Positions 19,474 through 29,223 of a stretch of DNA of 64,000 nt are shown one piece after another. The notes beneath the pieces were generated by a model that was not told the DNA's origin, ran no database searches, and worked only from the letters and a program-made list of their open reading frames with translations. Every line of letters begins with the position of its first letter. Within the stretch, counting starts at the first letter, position 1. Location of the stretch: NCBI RefSeq assembly GCF_004331685.1, contig NZ_SJSM01000010.1, forward strand, positions 1-64,000, read 5' to 3'. Origin of the DNA: Pedobacter hiemivivus (GTDB lineage: Bacteria > Bacteroidota > Bacteroidia > Sphingobacteriales > Sphingobacteriaceae). Both the position numbers and the translations under genes were made by a program.

Positions 19474-21960
19474 TTAATTCACTAAGAAAACAGCATTGGC
19501 AAACATTTGTTTTCCATTTTCCCAAAAAGAACGAAAAAGGACACTTGCTCCGAGATATATGATCACTCCTTTACCCTCAGGTTGTACACCAAACAACATC
19601 CCGCCCCCAAGTTTTTTAAGCACACCTTCACCGGCAATCCCCGCAACATAACTATCCGATTTTAAAATTCCGGTATTCCAACCTCGGCTAAGAAACTCAT
19701 ACAACCTTTCGTCGGTCTTCAGTGTATAATAATAATTGCCTAATCCTGCAGAAATCGGATGGCTCCGATCCAACTCCACTTTAAAAATCGCTCCCGGAAT
19801 AGCATTCGATAAATTAGTCTGCCGCCTACTCTGGTATTTCGCGGCAACTTCAACAGAGAGTTCATCCTTAAAGTATGCTTTCCTTTGAATGTCAAAAGGC
19901 TTCTTCCCTACAACGCTCAAGATAGCATCTTCCATCAAAATCAGTTTTCCACCAGCCTTAACCCAATCCTGAGTTTTTTCGTTAATGTTGTCACCATATG
20001 CGCCATCAGGCAAGATTAACGTATTTATCTTATTAATATCCAATACCCCAACGTCATCCAAACTGATCATCGTTATAGGATAACCTAACTCTTGTTCAAA
20101 AAAGTGCCATACCTCCCCCAAATTTTGAGCATTAGCTTCAGCACTGGCAACCACGGCCACTTTTGGCACCGGCAATACCGGGTATACCGAAGAGCCAAAA
20201 TCTTTACCCTTATCGACTGAGCCACCATTAACCGTATAAAAAAACACCATTAAACGCTTCTGTATCTCCACGATTTTAGCTGATAATTCCTTAACAGACT
20301 TTTCATTTTCGGATCGATAAACCAATAACGATCCAATTGGATAGCTAATTCCACCAACAGCAAAGCCTTCTTCTGCCATCCGAACCTTTATCCCGACCTT
20401 CTGCAACGCGATCAATACCTTTGCATCCTCAACAGAGCCCCAAGGCAAAAGCCAGGCGTACGGCTTCTGCACGTTACTCAAAGCAGGGTTTGGATCTTCC
20501 AAAGATGGGTATTTCCCTTTAATTAACGATTTAACGGCATAAGCATTTAAACCATAAGCATAAGGCAAGGCCCAGGCCGTAATGTCATAAGTATTGGAGT
20601 CGCTTACTTTGGTTTGCGGTTCAAAAAGCACATTTGCCAATACGGCCGCTGGCTGATCCAGGTTAACAATTAAATCATTTCGCTCTATCTTAAAAGGCTC
20701 TACTTTTCCCGTTTCATAATGATAACCTTCTGTAGCAGCGTCCCCACCAAAAGCAAAGTCTACATTATTCCGCTTTAACAATACAGCCAAACGCTTTAGT
20801 TTACCCAAATTTTGTCCTTTCATCACATAGCTCTTAAAAACTTCAGGAGATGTAACCCTGGCATTCTCAAAGTACTTTCTAAATTCATCCACCAAGCGGT
20901 CTGCATTTTTCGATACCGTCTCCAAGGTGGCCATTCCTGCTACAAAATGATGATCTATCCGGTCCTTTAAGGTCAGCGTATCTCCATCAATCGTAATCAC
21001 CGCTAGCCCGGCACCTATCCCACCCTGCTCGTACGTCATCCCTATAGCCCCATTATACAATGGGTAGGTATCTCCATAAGAAGGGTACAACAGATCAAAC
21101 TGCTCCTTTGTAAAATATTTCCAACCCTTCTGATCAAAGTATTTCGCATTGTTTTTCCCAACCGTAACCTGAAACGCTCTTTGCCACGCTGTAATATCTT
21201 GATGAATAGGTTCAGCAGCTGGCGCAAAATAATATGGCTCATTGTAGTTTTGCTCATGAAAATCAACATGAACCTCAGGCATCCATTCGTGATACAAAAC
21301 CAATCGCTGCTGCGTTTCAATTTGTGATTGCCAAGCCCAGTCGCGGTTCAAATCGAAATAATAATGATTAGATCGACCTCCCGGCCATAGCTCCAAATGC
21401 TCTCTGGCCAATGGGTTAGGATTAGGCTTTATACCCGCAACACTATTAAAATAACTTAAATATCGCTCCCTGCCATCTGGATTTAAACACGGGTCGATAA
21501 TAACCACCGTATTCCTTAGCCAGTCCTGAATATTCGAACTTTTAGCTTCTACAAGCGCATACATCATTTTTATAGCTGTTTCAGTGGAACTAGCCTCATT
21601 ACCATGCACATTATAGCTGAGCCACAATATGGCCGGTTGCTTAATCAACTTCCCAGATATCTTTTGCCCAATGCTTAGGCTCAGATTATTTAGCCTAATC
21701 TGCTCCAGTTTATCCATGTTTTCTTTGGCAGACACAATGCCTACCATTAATTCACGCCCCTCATAGCTTTTACCGTAACTAACAACCTTTACGTTCCGCG
21801 CTGTTTTACCCAGATATTTATAGTAATCCAATACCTTATCCAAAGGCGTAAATCGACTTCCTAAAGCATAACCCAAAAACTCATCGGGCGACTTTACCTG
21901 AGGTTTTACAACCCCAAACTCCAACGTTAAAAACAGAAATGGAAGCAGAAAGTATTTCAT
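19474..21960 (-). CDS. Secreted M14-family zinc carboxypeptidase
   Basis: 828 residues with a short N-terminal hydrophobic signal. The peptidase domain occupies about residues 30-350. The first zinc ligands are in WLSYNVHGNEASSTET (H and E); DPCLNPDGRERY follows; the third ligand is probably the histidine in VHVDFHEQ. The C-terminal half contains a glutamine-amidotransferase-like stretch (LILPDGAYGD...WVKAGGKLILMEDA), known in large Bacteroidota M14 proteins. It probably degrades extracellular or periplasmic peptides. It is upstream of SusC2-SusD2 on the same strand, divergent from murF, and shows no frame damage. Confidence 0.88.
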   Translation of the reverse strand: MKYFLLPFLFLTLEFGVVKPQVKSPDEFLGYALGSRFTPLDKVLDYYKYLGKTARNVKVVSYGKSYEGRELMVGIVSAKENMDKLEQIRLNNLSLSIGQKISGKLIKQPAILWLSYNVHGNEASSTETAIKMMYALVEAKSSNIQDWLRNTVVIIDPCLNPDGRERYLSYFNSVAGIKPNPNPLAREHLELWPGGRSNHYYFDLNRDWAWQSQIETQQRLVLYHEWMPEVHVDFHEQNYNEPYYFAPAAEPIHQDITAWQRAFQVTVGKNNAKYFDQKGWKYFTKEQFDLLYPSYGDTYPLYNGAIGMTYEQGGIGAGLAVITIDGDTLTLKDRIDHHFVAGMATLETVSKNADRLVDEFRKYFENARVTSPEVFKSYVMKGQNLGKLKRLAVLLKRNNVDFAFGGDAATEGYHYETGKVEPFKIERNDLIVNLDQPAAVLANVLFEPQTKVSDSNTYDITAWALPYAYGLNAYAVKSLIKGKYPSLEDPNPALSNVQKPYAWLLPWGSVEDAKVLIALQKVGIKVRMAEEGFAVGGISYPIGSLLVYRSENEKSVKELSAKIVEIQKRLMVFFYTVNGGSVDKGKDFGSSVYPVLPVPKVAVVASAEANAQNLGEVWHFFEQELGYPITMISLDDVGVLDINKINTLILPDGAYGDNINEKTQDWVKAGGKLILMEDAILSVVGKKPFDIQRKAYFKDELSVEVAAKYQSRRQTNLSNAIPGAIFKVELDRSHPISAGLGNYYYTLKTDERLYEFLSRGWNTGILKSDSYVAGIAGEGVLKKLGGGMLFGVQPEGKGVIIYLGASVLFRSFWENGKQMFANAVFLVN

Positions 21961-22051
21961 CTGAGGAATTTATATACCTAAAGTACTAAAGAATCTTTTT
22001 TGTTTCTCTTTCATAGTGTAATTTTACAGCTTCATTTCATCAATTTAACAT

Positions 22052-23353
22052 ATGGCCACCATCAATTCCTTATATCAGCACTTCCTTCAACATCCAACGA
22101 TATGTACAGATACGAGGAACATTACCGATGGCTGCCTATTTTTTGCCCTTAACGGCGATAAATTTGATGCGAATACATTTGCTACACAAGCCATAAGTCA
22201 GGGTGCTGCTTATGCCATTATTGACAATGAAAATTACCAAACAGATGAACGCTGTATATTAGTACCTGATGTTTTAACCGCCTTGCAGGATTTGGCCAAA
22301 CACCATCGTAATCAGCTAAACATCCCTGTAATTGGCTTAACAGGAAGCAACGGAAAAACCACCACCAAAGAGTTGATCAATGCCGTGCTTGCTCAGAAAT
22401 ACACAAGTTTTGCGACCAAAGGAAACTTAAACAACCATATCGGCGTACCACTTTCTATCCTTTCCCTTACTTCGAAAACAGAGATAGCGGTTATAGAGAT
22501 GGGCGCTAACCATCAAAAGGAAATTGAGTTTTTATGCGATATCGCACAACCTACCCATGGTTTGATCACCAACATAGGCATGGCCCATTTGGATGGATTT
22601 GGAGGCTTTGAAGGTGTGAAAAAGGGAAAAGCAGAGTTGTTTGCTTATCTAAAAAGTCAGGATGGCACGGCTTTCATCAACAGGGATAATCCTTATATAA
22701 TGGAGATGAGTGAAAAGGCTATGCTAAACAAAGTAATCTATTATGGCACAGAAGCTAATAACACCGTATCAGGAAAACTACTCAAATCAGATCCATTTAT
22801 TGAACTTTCCTGGACCAACAATGCCGGATCATTTAATACTGAAGTACATTTAACCGGTGCCTATAACTTTGAAAACATACTGGCCGCAATCGTTATTGGT
22901 CAATTTTTCGAGGTCAGTCCCGATCAAATTAATGCTGGCTTATCGGGATACCTTCCGAACAATAACCGCTCCCAGATCACTAAAACAGCCACCAATACGG
23001 TTATCTGCGACTTTTACAATGCCAATCCAAGCAGTATGGCCGCAGCACTTAAAAATATAGAACTTTTAAGTAGCGACAATAAAACGATCATTATAGGTGA
23101 TATGTTTGAGTTGGGACAAGAGTCTCCAGCACAACATCAACTCATCATTGAACAAGCAGAAAAACTATCAATAAACACCTTAATCTTTATTGGTCATCAT
23201 TTTTCAGAAGCAAAACAAGCCAATAAAGGACATTTCTTTAGCACGCCTGCAGAAGCTCAAGCTTTTTTAAAGGAGAATCCAATAAACAATAGCCTTGTCC
23301 TGTTAAAAGGATCACGAGGAATGGCTTTAGAGCAGCTATTACCGCTGCTTTAA
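22052..23353 (+). CDS. murF: UDP-MurNAc-tripeptide--D-Ala-D-Ala ligase
   Basis: 433 residues. Adds D-Ala-D-Ala to the UDP-MurNAc tripeptide, the last cytosolic step of peptidoglycan precursor synthesis. Three Mur-ligase domains are recognisable: an N-terminal substrate domain (TDTRNITDGCLFFAL), the ATP-binding P-loop GLTGSNGKTTTKE near residue 98, the EMGANHQKEI segment, and the C-terminal domain with DFYNANPSSM and IIGDMFELG. The length fits the family. The stop abuts the convergent gldH gene with no terminator between. A weak TAATTTTA box at 22019 lies upstream. Confidence 0.95.
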   Translation: MATINSLYQHFLQHPTICTDTRNITDGCLFFALNGDKFDANTFATQAISQGAAYAIIDNENYQTDERCILVPDVLTALQDLAKHHRNQLNIPVIGLTGSNGKTTTKELINAVLAQKYTSFATKGNLNNHIGVPLSILSLTSKTEIAVIEMGANHQKEIEFLCDIAQPTHGLITNIGMAHLDGFGGFEGVKKGKAELFAYLKSQDGTAFINRDNPYIMEMSEKAMLNKVIYYGTEANNTVSGKLLKSDPFIELSWTNNAGSFNTEVHLTGAYNFENILAAIVIGQFFEVSPDQINAGLSGYLPNNNRSQITKTATNTVICDFYNANPSSMAAALKNIELLSSDNKTIIIGDMFELGQESPAQHQLIIEQAEKLSINTLIFIGHHFSEAKQANKGHFFSTPAEAQAFLKENPINNSLVLLKGSRGMALEQLLPLL

Positions 23354-23824
23354 CTAATTTGCCTGCGACACCTTTATTCCGACGTCGCTTACCTCTTTAA
23401 GGGGATTATCACGCATATTCTGCTCTAGTTCCAGTTCGTATCTTCCCGGAGCCGGGAATTTAAACTGGGTTAGCAGCGGAAAAACGTACGTATATAGGTT
23501 TCCTGAACCAGATCCATTCCACTGCCCATCGGGTTGAGCTAACTTAAACTCATAACGTCTACTTCGCTTTTTTTGCCCGCCCTTTACATTCAGCAGGACA
23601 AAAATATTTGAATATCTATAGTCAGCAGTATGCCTTAATTTAAAGTATATATTATAAGGCTTACTACTGTCTGTAATATCAACCACGATCTTCACCTTAT
23701 CGGCATAACTCCAGTTACGTGAAGGCATGGCATGATTACTATCTTCAATAATATTGGTATCACAACCGCTAAACAACAAGGTCAAAACGGTCGAAAACAA
23801 AAGTAAAAATCTACGATTATTCAT
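23354..23824 (-). CDS. gldH: Gliding-motility-type lipoprotein GldH
   Basis: About 156 residues from the ATG at 23824. The lipobox LFSGC at about residue 20 is followed by DTN. The pattern YADKVKIVVDITDSSKPYNIYFKLRHTADYRYSNIFVLL is characteristic of GldH, a lipoprotein linked to gliding motility and the type IX secretion apparatus in Bacteroidota. GldH-like proteins also occur in non-gliding species, so motility is not implied. The ATG overlaps the TAA of the upstream ricT gene (ATGAATAA), suggesting translational coupling. Confidence 0.85.
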   Translation of the reverse strand: MNNRRFLLLFSTVLTLLFSGCDTNIIEDSNHAMPSRNWSYADKVKIVVDITDSSKPYNIYFKLRHTADYRYSNIFVLLNVKGGQKKRSRRYEFKLAQPDGQWNGSGSGNLYTYVFPLLTQFKFPAPGRYELELEQNMRDNPLKEVSDVGIKVSQAN

Positions 23825-25286
23825 CTTTAGGCTTATCCGTTGGCTTCTTTCTGCGGTTACTGTTCCTATTTCGATTGTTCTTTTTAGCCGCAGGTTGTCC
23901 TTCTGTAGGTTGCGCAGCATTAGGTTGCCCTTCCTGTACAGCAGCTACTTTAGCCTTTGGTTGCGGGGCTTTAGATGGAACCTGTCCTGGGACATTTTCT
24001 TTCTTAGCTACATCAGGCTTATTTTTTGCCTGTTGCGGAGCTTTCTGTCCCTGCTGTGCCTGCTTCTGTGCCTGTTGTGGTTGTTTTACTGCCTTATCAG
24101 GCCTATCCGAACGCTCTGCGTTGTTTTTACTACGGTTCTGATTGTTATTTCGGTTATTGTTGTTTTTGTTGCCTTTATTTCTCGGCTTATCATCCAAACG
24201 TGTCAAACTATCCTGTCCAACTACATTTTCATAATCCGGAATCTTATCAATTACAGCCGTAGAAACCAATTCAACAGCCTCTTCTTTAAGGTTATTAGGT
24301 TTCTGCCCCTTTTTGTTCATCGCCATGATCTCTTTCACACGGTCAACTTTTAAAGGAATCCAGTCTTCCATATTCGGATAACTAAACCACATTAACTTCT
24401 TAAAAATATCCGTTTTTTGGTGTCTGGCCACCCCAACTTCAGTCTGCAAACTATCCACACGGTCAGGAATATCCTTAAGCGCATCCAAATAAGTATCCAG
24501 CTCATAGTTTAAGCAGCATTTCAGCTTACCACATTGTCCGGCCAGTTTTAATGTATTTAAGGATAAGTTCTGATATCTTGCGGCAGCTGTAGACACAGTT
24601 TTAAAGTTCGTTAACCAGGTAGAGCAGCACAATTCCCTTCCACAAGATCCAATTCCACCCAATCTACCAGCTTCCTGACGCATACCAATCTGGCGCATTT
24701 CAATTCTGATCCGGAAAGTTTCGGCCATTTTTTTAATCAACTCTCTAAAATCTACTCTGCCCTCGGCAGTGTAAAAGAAGGTTGCTTTGGTCTTATCACC
24801 TTGGTAATCTACATCGCTAATTTTCATAGACAAGCGTAAATCTAATGCGAGTGTGCGGGCTTTATGCATGGTTTCCCATTCCATTCCTTTAGCGATTTTC
24901 CACTTCTCTACATCAGCCTCTGTAGCTTTCCTGTAAATTTTCCGAGTCACCTGATCTATCGCAGTTTTCCTGCGTTTCATCTGCATTCTTACCAGTTCAC
25001 CGGTAAGTGATACGTGACCGATATCGTAGCCGCCAGTTGGTCCTTCAACCGCCACCAGCTCGCCAATTTCAAGATAAATGTTATCATTATTTACAAAGAA
25101 CTCTTTCCTTGCACCTTTAAATTTAACTTCTATTACCTGAAAAGGCTTATAATTTGAGGGCATGTCCAAATTCGACAGCCAATCGTAAACTTCCATTTTT
25201 CCGCATCCGCCAGTAAGGCAAGAGCCATTACTTTTGCAGCCTGCGGGGGCGCAACCGCCACCTGTAGAACAACTTCCACATCCCAT
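23817..25286 (-). CDS. ricT: RicT/YaaT-like PSP1-domain protein
   Basis: 489 residues. The cysteine-rich start (MGCGSCSTGGGC...GCGK) precedes the PSP1 core, which carries the conserved segment GGIGSCGRELCCSTWL and the following GQCGKLKCCLNYE. In Firmicutes the RicT partner in the RicAFT complex carries Fe-S clusters and affects RNA processing; in Bacteroidota the role is less clear. Residues after about 370 are low-complexity, rich in N, K, Q and P, and probably disordered. It sits two bases after holB, the common Bacteroidota neighbour. The long cysteine-rich N-terminus may bind metal. Confidence 0.88.
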   Translation of the reverse strand: MGCGSCSTGGGCAPAGCKSNGSCLTGGCGKMEVYDWLSNLDMPSNYKPFQVIEVKFKGARKEFFVNNDNIYLEIGELVAVEGPTGGYDIGHVSLTGELVRMQMKRRKTAIDQVTRKIYRKATEADVEKWKIAKGMEWETMHKARTLALDLRLSMKISDVDYQGDKTKATFFYTAEGRVDFRELIKKMAETFRIRIEMRQIGMRQEAGRLGGIGSCGRELCCSTWLTNFKTVSTAAARYQNLSLNTLKLAGQCGKLKCCLNYELDTYLDALKDIPDRVDSLQTEVGVARHQKTDIFKKLMWFSYPNMEDWIPLKVDRVKEIMAMNKKGQKPNNLKEEAVELVSTAVIDKIPDYENVVGQDSLTRLDDKPRNKGNKNNNNRNNNQNRSKNNAERSDRPDKAVKQPQQAQKQAQQGQKAPQQAKNKPDVAKKENVPGQVPSKAPQPKAKVAAVQEGQPNAAQPTEGQPAAKKNNRNRNSNRRKKPTDKPKDE

Positions 25287-25288
25287 AA

Positions 25289-26437
25289 TTAATTGTATAT
25301 ATGTTGAGTCCCTTTCGGGAACGTTTTAAACTTAATTATTTTTACCAATTGTAAAGATACATCTAAAAACAGAATTTTAGGGTTCGCATTTCGTTCTATG
25401 TGATAATGAGCCTTTTCCAATTCCGAGATAATGGCATCCGCCATGTTCAGATCTAATACATGCGTTGATAATTTTTTAGCGGTTTCTAGTGCCCTGACAG
25501 GCAATTTCACCAAATCATCAGCCCCGCTAAGCAACAAACTGCACTCACGTAAAAAGCTGATTCCATATTTTAAAAAGTTCTTTTGATTCTCTCTTCCCCA
25601 AGTTGCAGCCTGCTCTACAAAAGCGGTTAAGTCGAGCACCCGATTTCCATAGCCCATCCGCAACCACTCGGCAAACTTATCCGCATTGTCGTTGTGTGTA
25701 TTGGCCACCAGCGATTTCGCCTCAATTAAATTCCCATCTGCCAGAAAGCTATACTCTGTCGCCTGATTTTCTGACAAACCATGTCCATCCATCAAATAAT
25801 GCTCAACCGTTGCATGAGAAAGCTTTGGTATTTTGACAATTTGCGTACGCGACAAAAGGGTGGAAAGGATTTGTTCCTGATTATTGGCAACCAGAATAAA
25901 CAAAGTATTTTGAGGCGGTTCTTCGATAATTTTAAGTAGCGAATTGCCTTCTTTATCCAGGTACTCTGGCAACCACATAATCAGCACCTTTGTCTCTGCC
26001 TCAAAAGCTTTATAGCTTAATTTTTTTATGATGTCATGACACTCGGCAATGTTAATATTTGCCTGTTTGTTCTCTGCACTTAGCTTAGATCGCCAAATGT
26101 CCATATCAAAATAGGCATCTGCCAGCAACATACTTCTCCACTCTTCCAACACATCAACTGCTGTTTTTACATCTTTTGAAGCAAAGAATGGATAAGAAAA
26201 ATGCAAATCGGGATGAATATATCTTTCGTATTTACGGCATGAGGAACATACACCACAACTATCATCGGCCTGCTTATCTAAACAGTTGATGTATTGGGCA
26301 TAAGCAATGGCCAAAGCCAAAGCGCCACTACCATCGCTTGATAGAAACAACTGGGCATGACTAATCCTGTTCTCTGCAACTGTTTGTATCAATTGCTGCT
26401 TTATATTCTCCTGACCTACGATCTCTTTAAATTGCAT
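25289..26437 (-). CDS. holB: DNA polymerase III delta' subunit
   Basis: About 382 residues from the ATG giving MQFKEIVGQENIKQQL. It is a clamp-loader AAA+ subunit. The family zinc module is visible as C...CGVCSSC near residues 55-70. The sensor region DKEGNSLLKIIEEPPQNTLFILVANN and the SRTQIVKIP arginine-finger segment match delta'. The P-loop position reads SSDGSGALALA and lacks the GKT lysine, as expected for a non-hydrolysing delta' subunit. It is followed two bases later by ricT. Confidence 0.88.
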   Translation of the reverse strand: MQFKEIVGQENIKQQLIQTVAENRISHAQLFLSSDGSGALALAIAYAQYINCLDKQADDSCGVCSSCRKYERYIHPDLHFSYPFFASKDVKTAVDVLEEWRSMLLADAYFDMDIWRSKLSAENKQANINIAECHDIIKKLSYKAFEAETKVLIMWLPEYLDKEGNSLLKIIEEPPQNTLFILVANNQEQILSTLLSRTQIVKIPKLSHATVEHYLMDGHGLSENQATEYSFLADGNLIEAKSLVANTHNDNADKFAEWLRMGYGNRVLDLTAFVEQAATWGRENQKNFLKYGISFLRECSLLLSGADDLVKLPVRALETAKKLSTHVLDLNMADAIISELEKAHYHIERNANPKILFLDVSLQLVKIIKFKTFPKGTQHIYN

Positions 26438-26518
26438 TTGGTGCAAAATAACAATTTTTTAAGACTTGGATATAAAGCCACTCTAATTTGACATTTCATG
26501 ACCCTTTAGGATTTTCCT

Positions 26519-26526
26519 TATCTTTG
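26519..26526 (+). promoter_or_regulatory. -7 box (TATCTTTG) very close to the ruvX start
   Basis: TATCTTTG fully matches TAnnTTTG and ends five bases before the ATG of ruvX. If functional, the transcript would be nearly leaderless. No -33 TTTG lies at normal spacing. Confidence 0.45.
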
Positions 26527-26531
26527 CCCAC

Positions 26532-26948
26532 ATGCCCAGAATTATTGCTTTTGATTATGGAACCAAGCGTATCGGTATAGCCGTTACCGACCCTTTGCAA
26601 ATTATTGCAACCGGACTGGACACCATACATCCTAAAGATATTATAGAATATTTGAAAAAATACATGTTAACCGAACAGGTAGAGGCCTTTGTTTTGGGTG
26701 ATCCGAAACAAATGGATGGCTCTCCCTCAGATTCAGCACAGCATGTGAAGGGTTTTTCTACAACATTAAAAAAGACCTTTCCAAATATCCCCCAACACTG
26801 GATTGATGAGCGATTTACCTCTAAACTTGCCCATCAAACCATTATGCAAAGCGGGTTAAAAAAGCAAGATCGACGGAACAAAGAAAGAGTAGACACCATA
26901 TCAGCAACCATAATTTTGCAATATTTTATGGAAACCCAACGTTTATGA
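26532..26948 (+). CDS. ruvX: Holliday-junction resolvase-like / pre-16S rRNA nuclease
   Basis: 138 residues, the normal YqgF/RuvX length. The RNase-H-fold motif IIAFDYGTKRIGIAVTDP begins the protein, with the active-site aspartate at residue 7. The GDPKQMDG segment, the DERFTSKLA glutamate motif and the DTISATIILQYF end carry the remaining conserved positions. YqgF processes the 5' end of 16S rRNA. The start is fixed by MPRIIAFD. The stop overlaps the next gene (ATGA). Confidence 0.92.
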   Translation: MPRIIAFDYGTKRIGIAVTDPLQIIATGLDTIHPKDIIEYLKKYMLTEQVEAFVLGDPKQMDGSPSDSAQHVKGFSTTLKKTFPNIPQHWIDERFTSKLAHQTIMQSGLKKQDRRNKERVDTISATIILQYFMETQRL

Positions 26949-27580
26949 GCTTAATTAATGACGACATGCAGCAACTGCTGCTCAACTTTTGTGACCCTGA
27001 AACTGAACTACTGCAAAAGATAGATCGGGAAACGAATCTGAAGGTTTTGATGCCTAGAATGCTTTCCGGACATTATCAGGGTCGTGTATTGAGCATGCTG
27101 AGCAAAATGGTTAGCCCAAACAGAATCCTCGAGATTGGTACTTTTACCGGCTATGCTACACTTTGTTTGGCCGAAGGGCTAACTGAGAATGGACTCATTT
27201 ACACACTAGACAAAAACGAAGAACTGGAAGAAATGGTCCTTAATAATTTTGCTCAATCAACATACAATGATAAAATAAAATACATCCTGGGTGATGCCAA
27301 TGAAACCATCAATGCGCTAAACGAAACCTTTGACCTGGTTTTTATTGATGCAGACAAAAAGAACAATGGCACTTACTACGACCTGATTTTCGACAGGGTA
27401 AGACCTGGTGGACTGATCATTGTGGATAATGTACTGTGGAGTGGAAAAGTATTGAACAGCAACCCAGACAAGGACACTAAAAATATTACGACATTTAACG
27501 ATAAGGTTTTGGCAGACAGAAGGGTAGAAAAACTCATCCTCCCGGTTAGGGATGGCTTGTTTGTCATCAGAAAAAAATAA
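26945..27580 (+). CDS. SAM-dependent O-methyltransferase (class I, CCoAOMT-like)
   Basis: 211 residues. The glycine-rich SAM site ILEIGTFTGYATLCLAEGL is near residue 60, and the metal-dependent catechol/caffeoyl-CoA methyltransferase signature FVFIDADKKN-like segment (DLVFIDADKKNNGTYYD) follows, then VDNVLWSGKV. It is a cytosolic methyltransferase of the catechol-O-methyltransferase-like family; the substrate in Bacteroidota is not known. It overlaps ruvX by four bases and runs directly into the glucosaminidase genes, so the four are probably one transcript. Confidence 0.88.
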   Translation: MSLINDDMQQLLLNFCDPETELLQKIDRETNLKVLMPRMLSGHYQGRVLSMLSKMVSPNRILEIGTFTGYATLCLAEGLTENGLIYTLDKNEELEEMVLNNFAQSTYNDKIKYILGDANETINALNETFDLVFIDADKKNNGTYYDLIFDRVRPGGLIIVDNVLWSGKVLNSNPDKDTKNITTFNDKVLADRRVEKLILPVRDGLFVIRKK

Positions 27581-27583
27581 AGT

Positions 27584-28264
27584 ATGATTAAAAAGGCATT
27601 ATATATCTGGCTATTCCTAACCTGCTTTACTTTTAGCGCCAATGCGCAAACCATCGAAGATTACATCAATAACTATGCAGCGCATGCGCAAGAGTTGATG
27701 CGTGAGTATAAAATTCCTGCAAGCGTTATTCTGGCTGTTGCCATTCATGAATCGGCTGCCGGAACTAGCAAAATCGCCCGATACCTAAACAACCATTTCG
27801 GAATTAAGGGCCCAAATAGCAATACCGAAATCCGATCTTCATATCGCGATTACCCCGCTGTAAGTGAATCTTATGACCATTTTTTAGATTTTCTGAAAAG
27901 TAGAGGTTCCTTTAGCGGCCTGTTTGACAAATATGACCAATACGATTATCGGAACTGGGCCAAAGGGATTCAGCGTGGTGGATATGCCAGAAGCCGCACC
28001 TGGGCTTCACAAATTATTGGCATCATTAAAAAGAACAACCTGGTGCAATACGATGAGCGGCCGGACGACTACATAGAGCCTATTACCGCAAAACCTACCC
28101 CATCAAGCAAACGCAAGACTTCTTCCTCAAAAATATATACGGTTAAGCGTGGAGACAACCTGCACAACATTGCAAAAGCACGCCGTACAACTCCAGCAGC
28201 AATTATGAAAAAGAACGGTTTAAAAAGCCACGCCATTAAACCCGGACAAAAACTTAAATTATAA
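27584..28264 (+). CDS. Exported glucosaminidase with C-terminal LysM domain
   Basis: 226 residues. Signal peptide ends at ANAQ. A glucosaminidase (GH73-like) domain spans about 25-150 with a catalytic glutamate in VAIHESAAGTSKIA and the NNHFGIKG motif. A single LysM (YTVKRGDNLHNIAKA...KPGQKLKL) ends the protein. It likely cleaves peptidoglycan glycan strands in the periplasm. It is followed immediately by a second glucosaminidase-LysM gene whose ATG overlaps its stop (TAATG), suggesting tandem duplication. Confidence 0.88.
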   Translation: MIKKALYIWLFLTCFTFSANAQTIEDYINNYAAHAQELMREYKIPASVILAVAIHESAAGTSKIARYLNNHFGIKGPNSNTEIRSSYRDYPAVSESYDHFLDFLKSRGSFSGLFDKYDQYDYRNWAKGIQRGGYARSRTWASQIIGIIKKNNLVQYDERPDDYIEPITAKPTPSSKRKTSSSKIYTVKRGDNLHNIAKARRTTPAAIMKKNGLKSHAIKPGQKLKL

Positions 28265-29175
28265 TGAACAATAAAATATTATTAGCATTACTAGCCCTTG
28301 CATTTTTTAGCGCCTGTAAATCCAGAAAATACAGTCACAACAATAAACAAATAGAAAAAGCCGCCAACAAGGCCAATCCTGATGCTAAATCATATACTAC
28401 CCTCAATTATATTGAGTCTTTTAAAACTGTTGCCATTGAGGAAATGAACAAGAATGGCATCCCGGCAAGTATTACCCTGGCTCAGGGCATTATAGAATCT
28501 GGAAGCGGCAACAGCAGTCTGGCCAAATATGCCAACAACCATTTTGGTATTAAATGTACCTCTGATTGGAAAGGTAAGGGTTATTATAAGGATGATGACA
28601 AAGTTGATGATTGCTTTAGAGTTTATAAAGATGCCCGGGAATCCTACAAAGATCATTCTGAATTTTTAAAAAGAAAGCGTTACAGTGCTTTATTTGAGCT
28701 GGACAAGAATGATTATAAAAACTGGGCTTTGGGCTTAAAACAGGCTGGTTATGCGACTAATCCTAAATATCCGGCTATGCTGATTAGTGTGATTGATAGA
28801 TACCAGCTATACCAATACGATTCCCCAGAATCTGAAAAGGACAAAATTAAAAGAGAAGACAAGGTCTTTTCTGAGATCAATGCCAACATCCCTAACGAGA
28901 AAAAGAAATTTACGCCCGTGGTTACTCCACCTTCAAAACAGGTGATGAAAACTCCTGATACCTTAAGGATTTCTACCCCCATAGTCACAGATAGCGCCCA
29001 TGCCGAAAGCAATACCGCACCTATATTTAAGCCGGGGTCCTACACCGTTAAACAAGGCGATACGCTTTACGGAATTTCCAAAAGATTTAATGTAAGCATT
29101 GATACTTTAAAAACGCTAAATGATCTTAGCGACGTGGGAATTAAAATAGGCCAAAAACTCATCTTAGTTAAATAA
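28264..29175 (+). CDS. Lipoprotein glucosaminidase with LysM domain
   Basis: 303 residues. A lipobox (FFSAC) at about residue 18 suggests membrane anchoring. The glucosaminidase domain (about 50-190) carries ITLAQGIIESGSGNSSLA with the presumed catalytic glutamate and NNHFGIKC. A linker rich in P, T and K precedes one LysM (YTVKQGDTLYGISKR...GQKLILVK). It is paralogous to the preceding gene but lipid-anchored, so one hydrolase may be free in the periplasm and the other fixed. Confidence 0.88.
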   Translation: MNNKILLALLALAFFSACKSRKYSHNNKQIEKAANKANPDAKSYTTLNYIESFKTVAIEEMNKNGIPASITLAQGIIESGSGNSSLAKYANNHFGIKCTSDWKGKGYYKDDDKVDDCFRVYKDARESYKDHSEFLKRKRYSALFELDKNDYKNWALGLKQAGYATNPKYPAMLISVIDRYQLYQYDSPESEKDKIKREDKVFSEINANIPNEKKKFTPVVTPPSKQVMKTPDTLRISTPIVTDSAHAESNTAPIFKPGSYTVKQGDTLYGISKRFNVSIDTLKTLNDLSDVGIKIGQKLILVK

Positions 29176-29209
29176 TGTTAATGATTATTTAACCGCTATC
29201 ATTATCTTG

Positions 29210-29217
29210 TATTTTTG
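29210..29217 (+). promoter_or_regulatory. -7 box (TATTTTTG) just before the next start
   Basis: TATTTTTG matches TAnnTTTG and ends six bases before the ATG at 29224, again implying a very short 5' leader if it is the promoter used. Confidence 0.4.
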
Positions 29218-29223
29218 TATTAA

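Noticed and set aside
23875-24353. Plus-strand cysteine- and leucine-rich frames opposite ricT
   Set aside because: They are complements of the low-complexity ricT tail and have no start or motif support.
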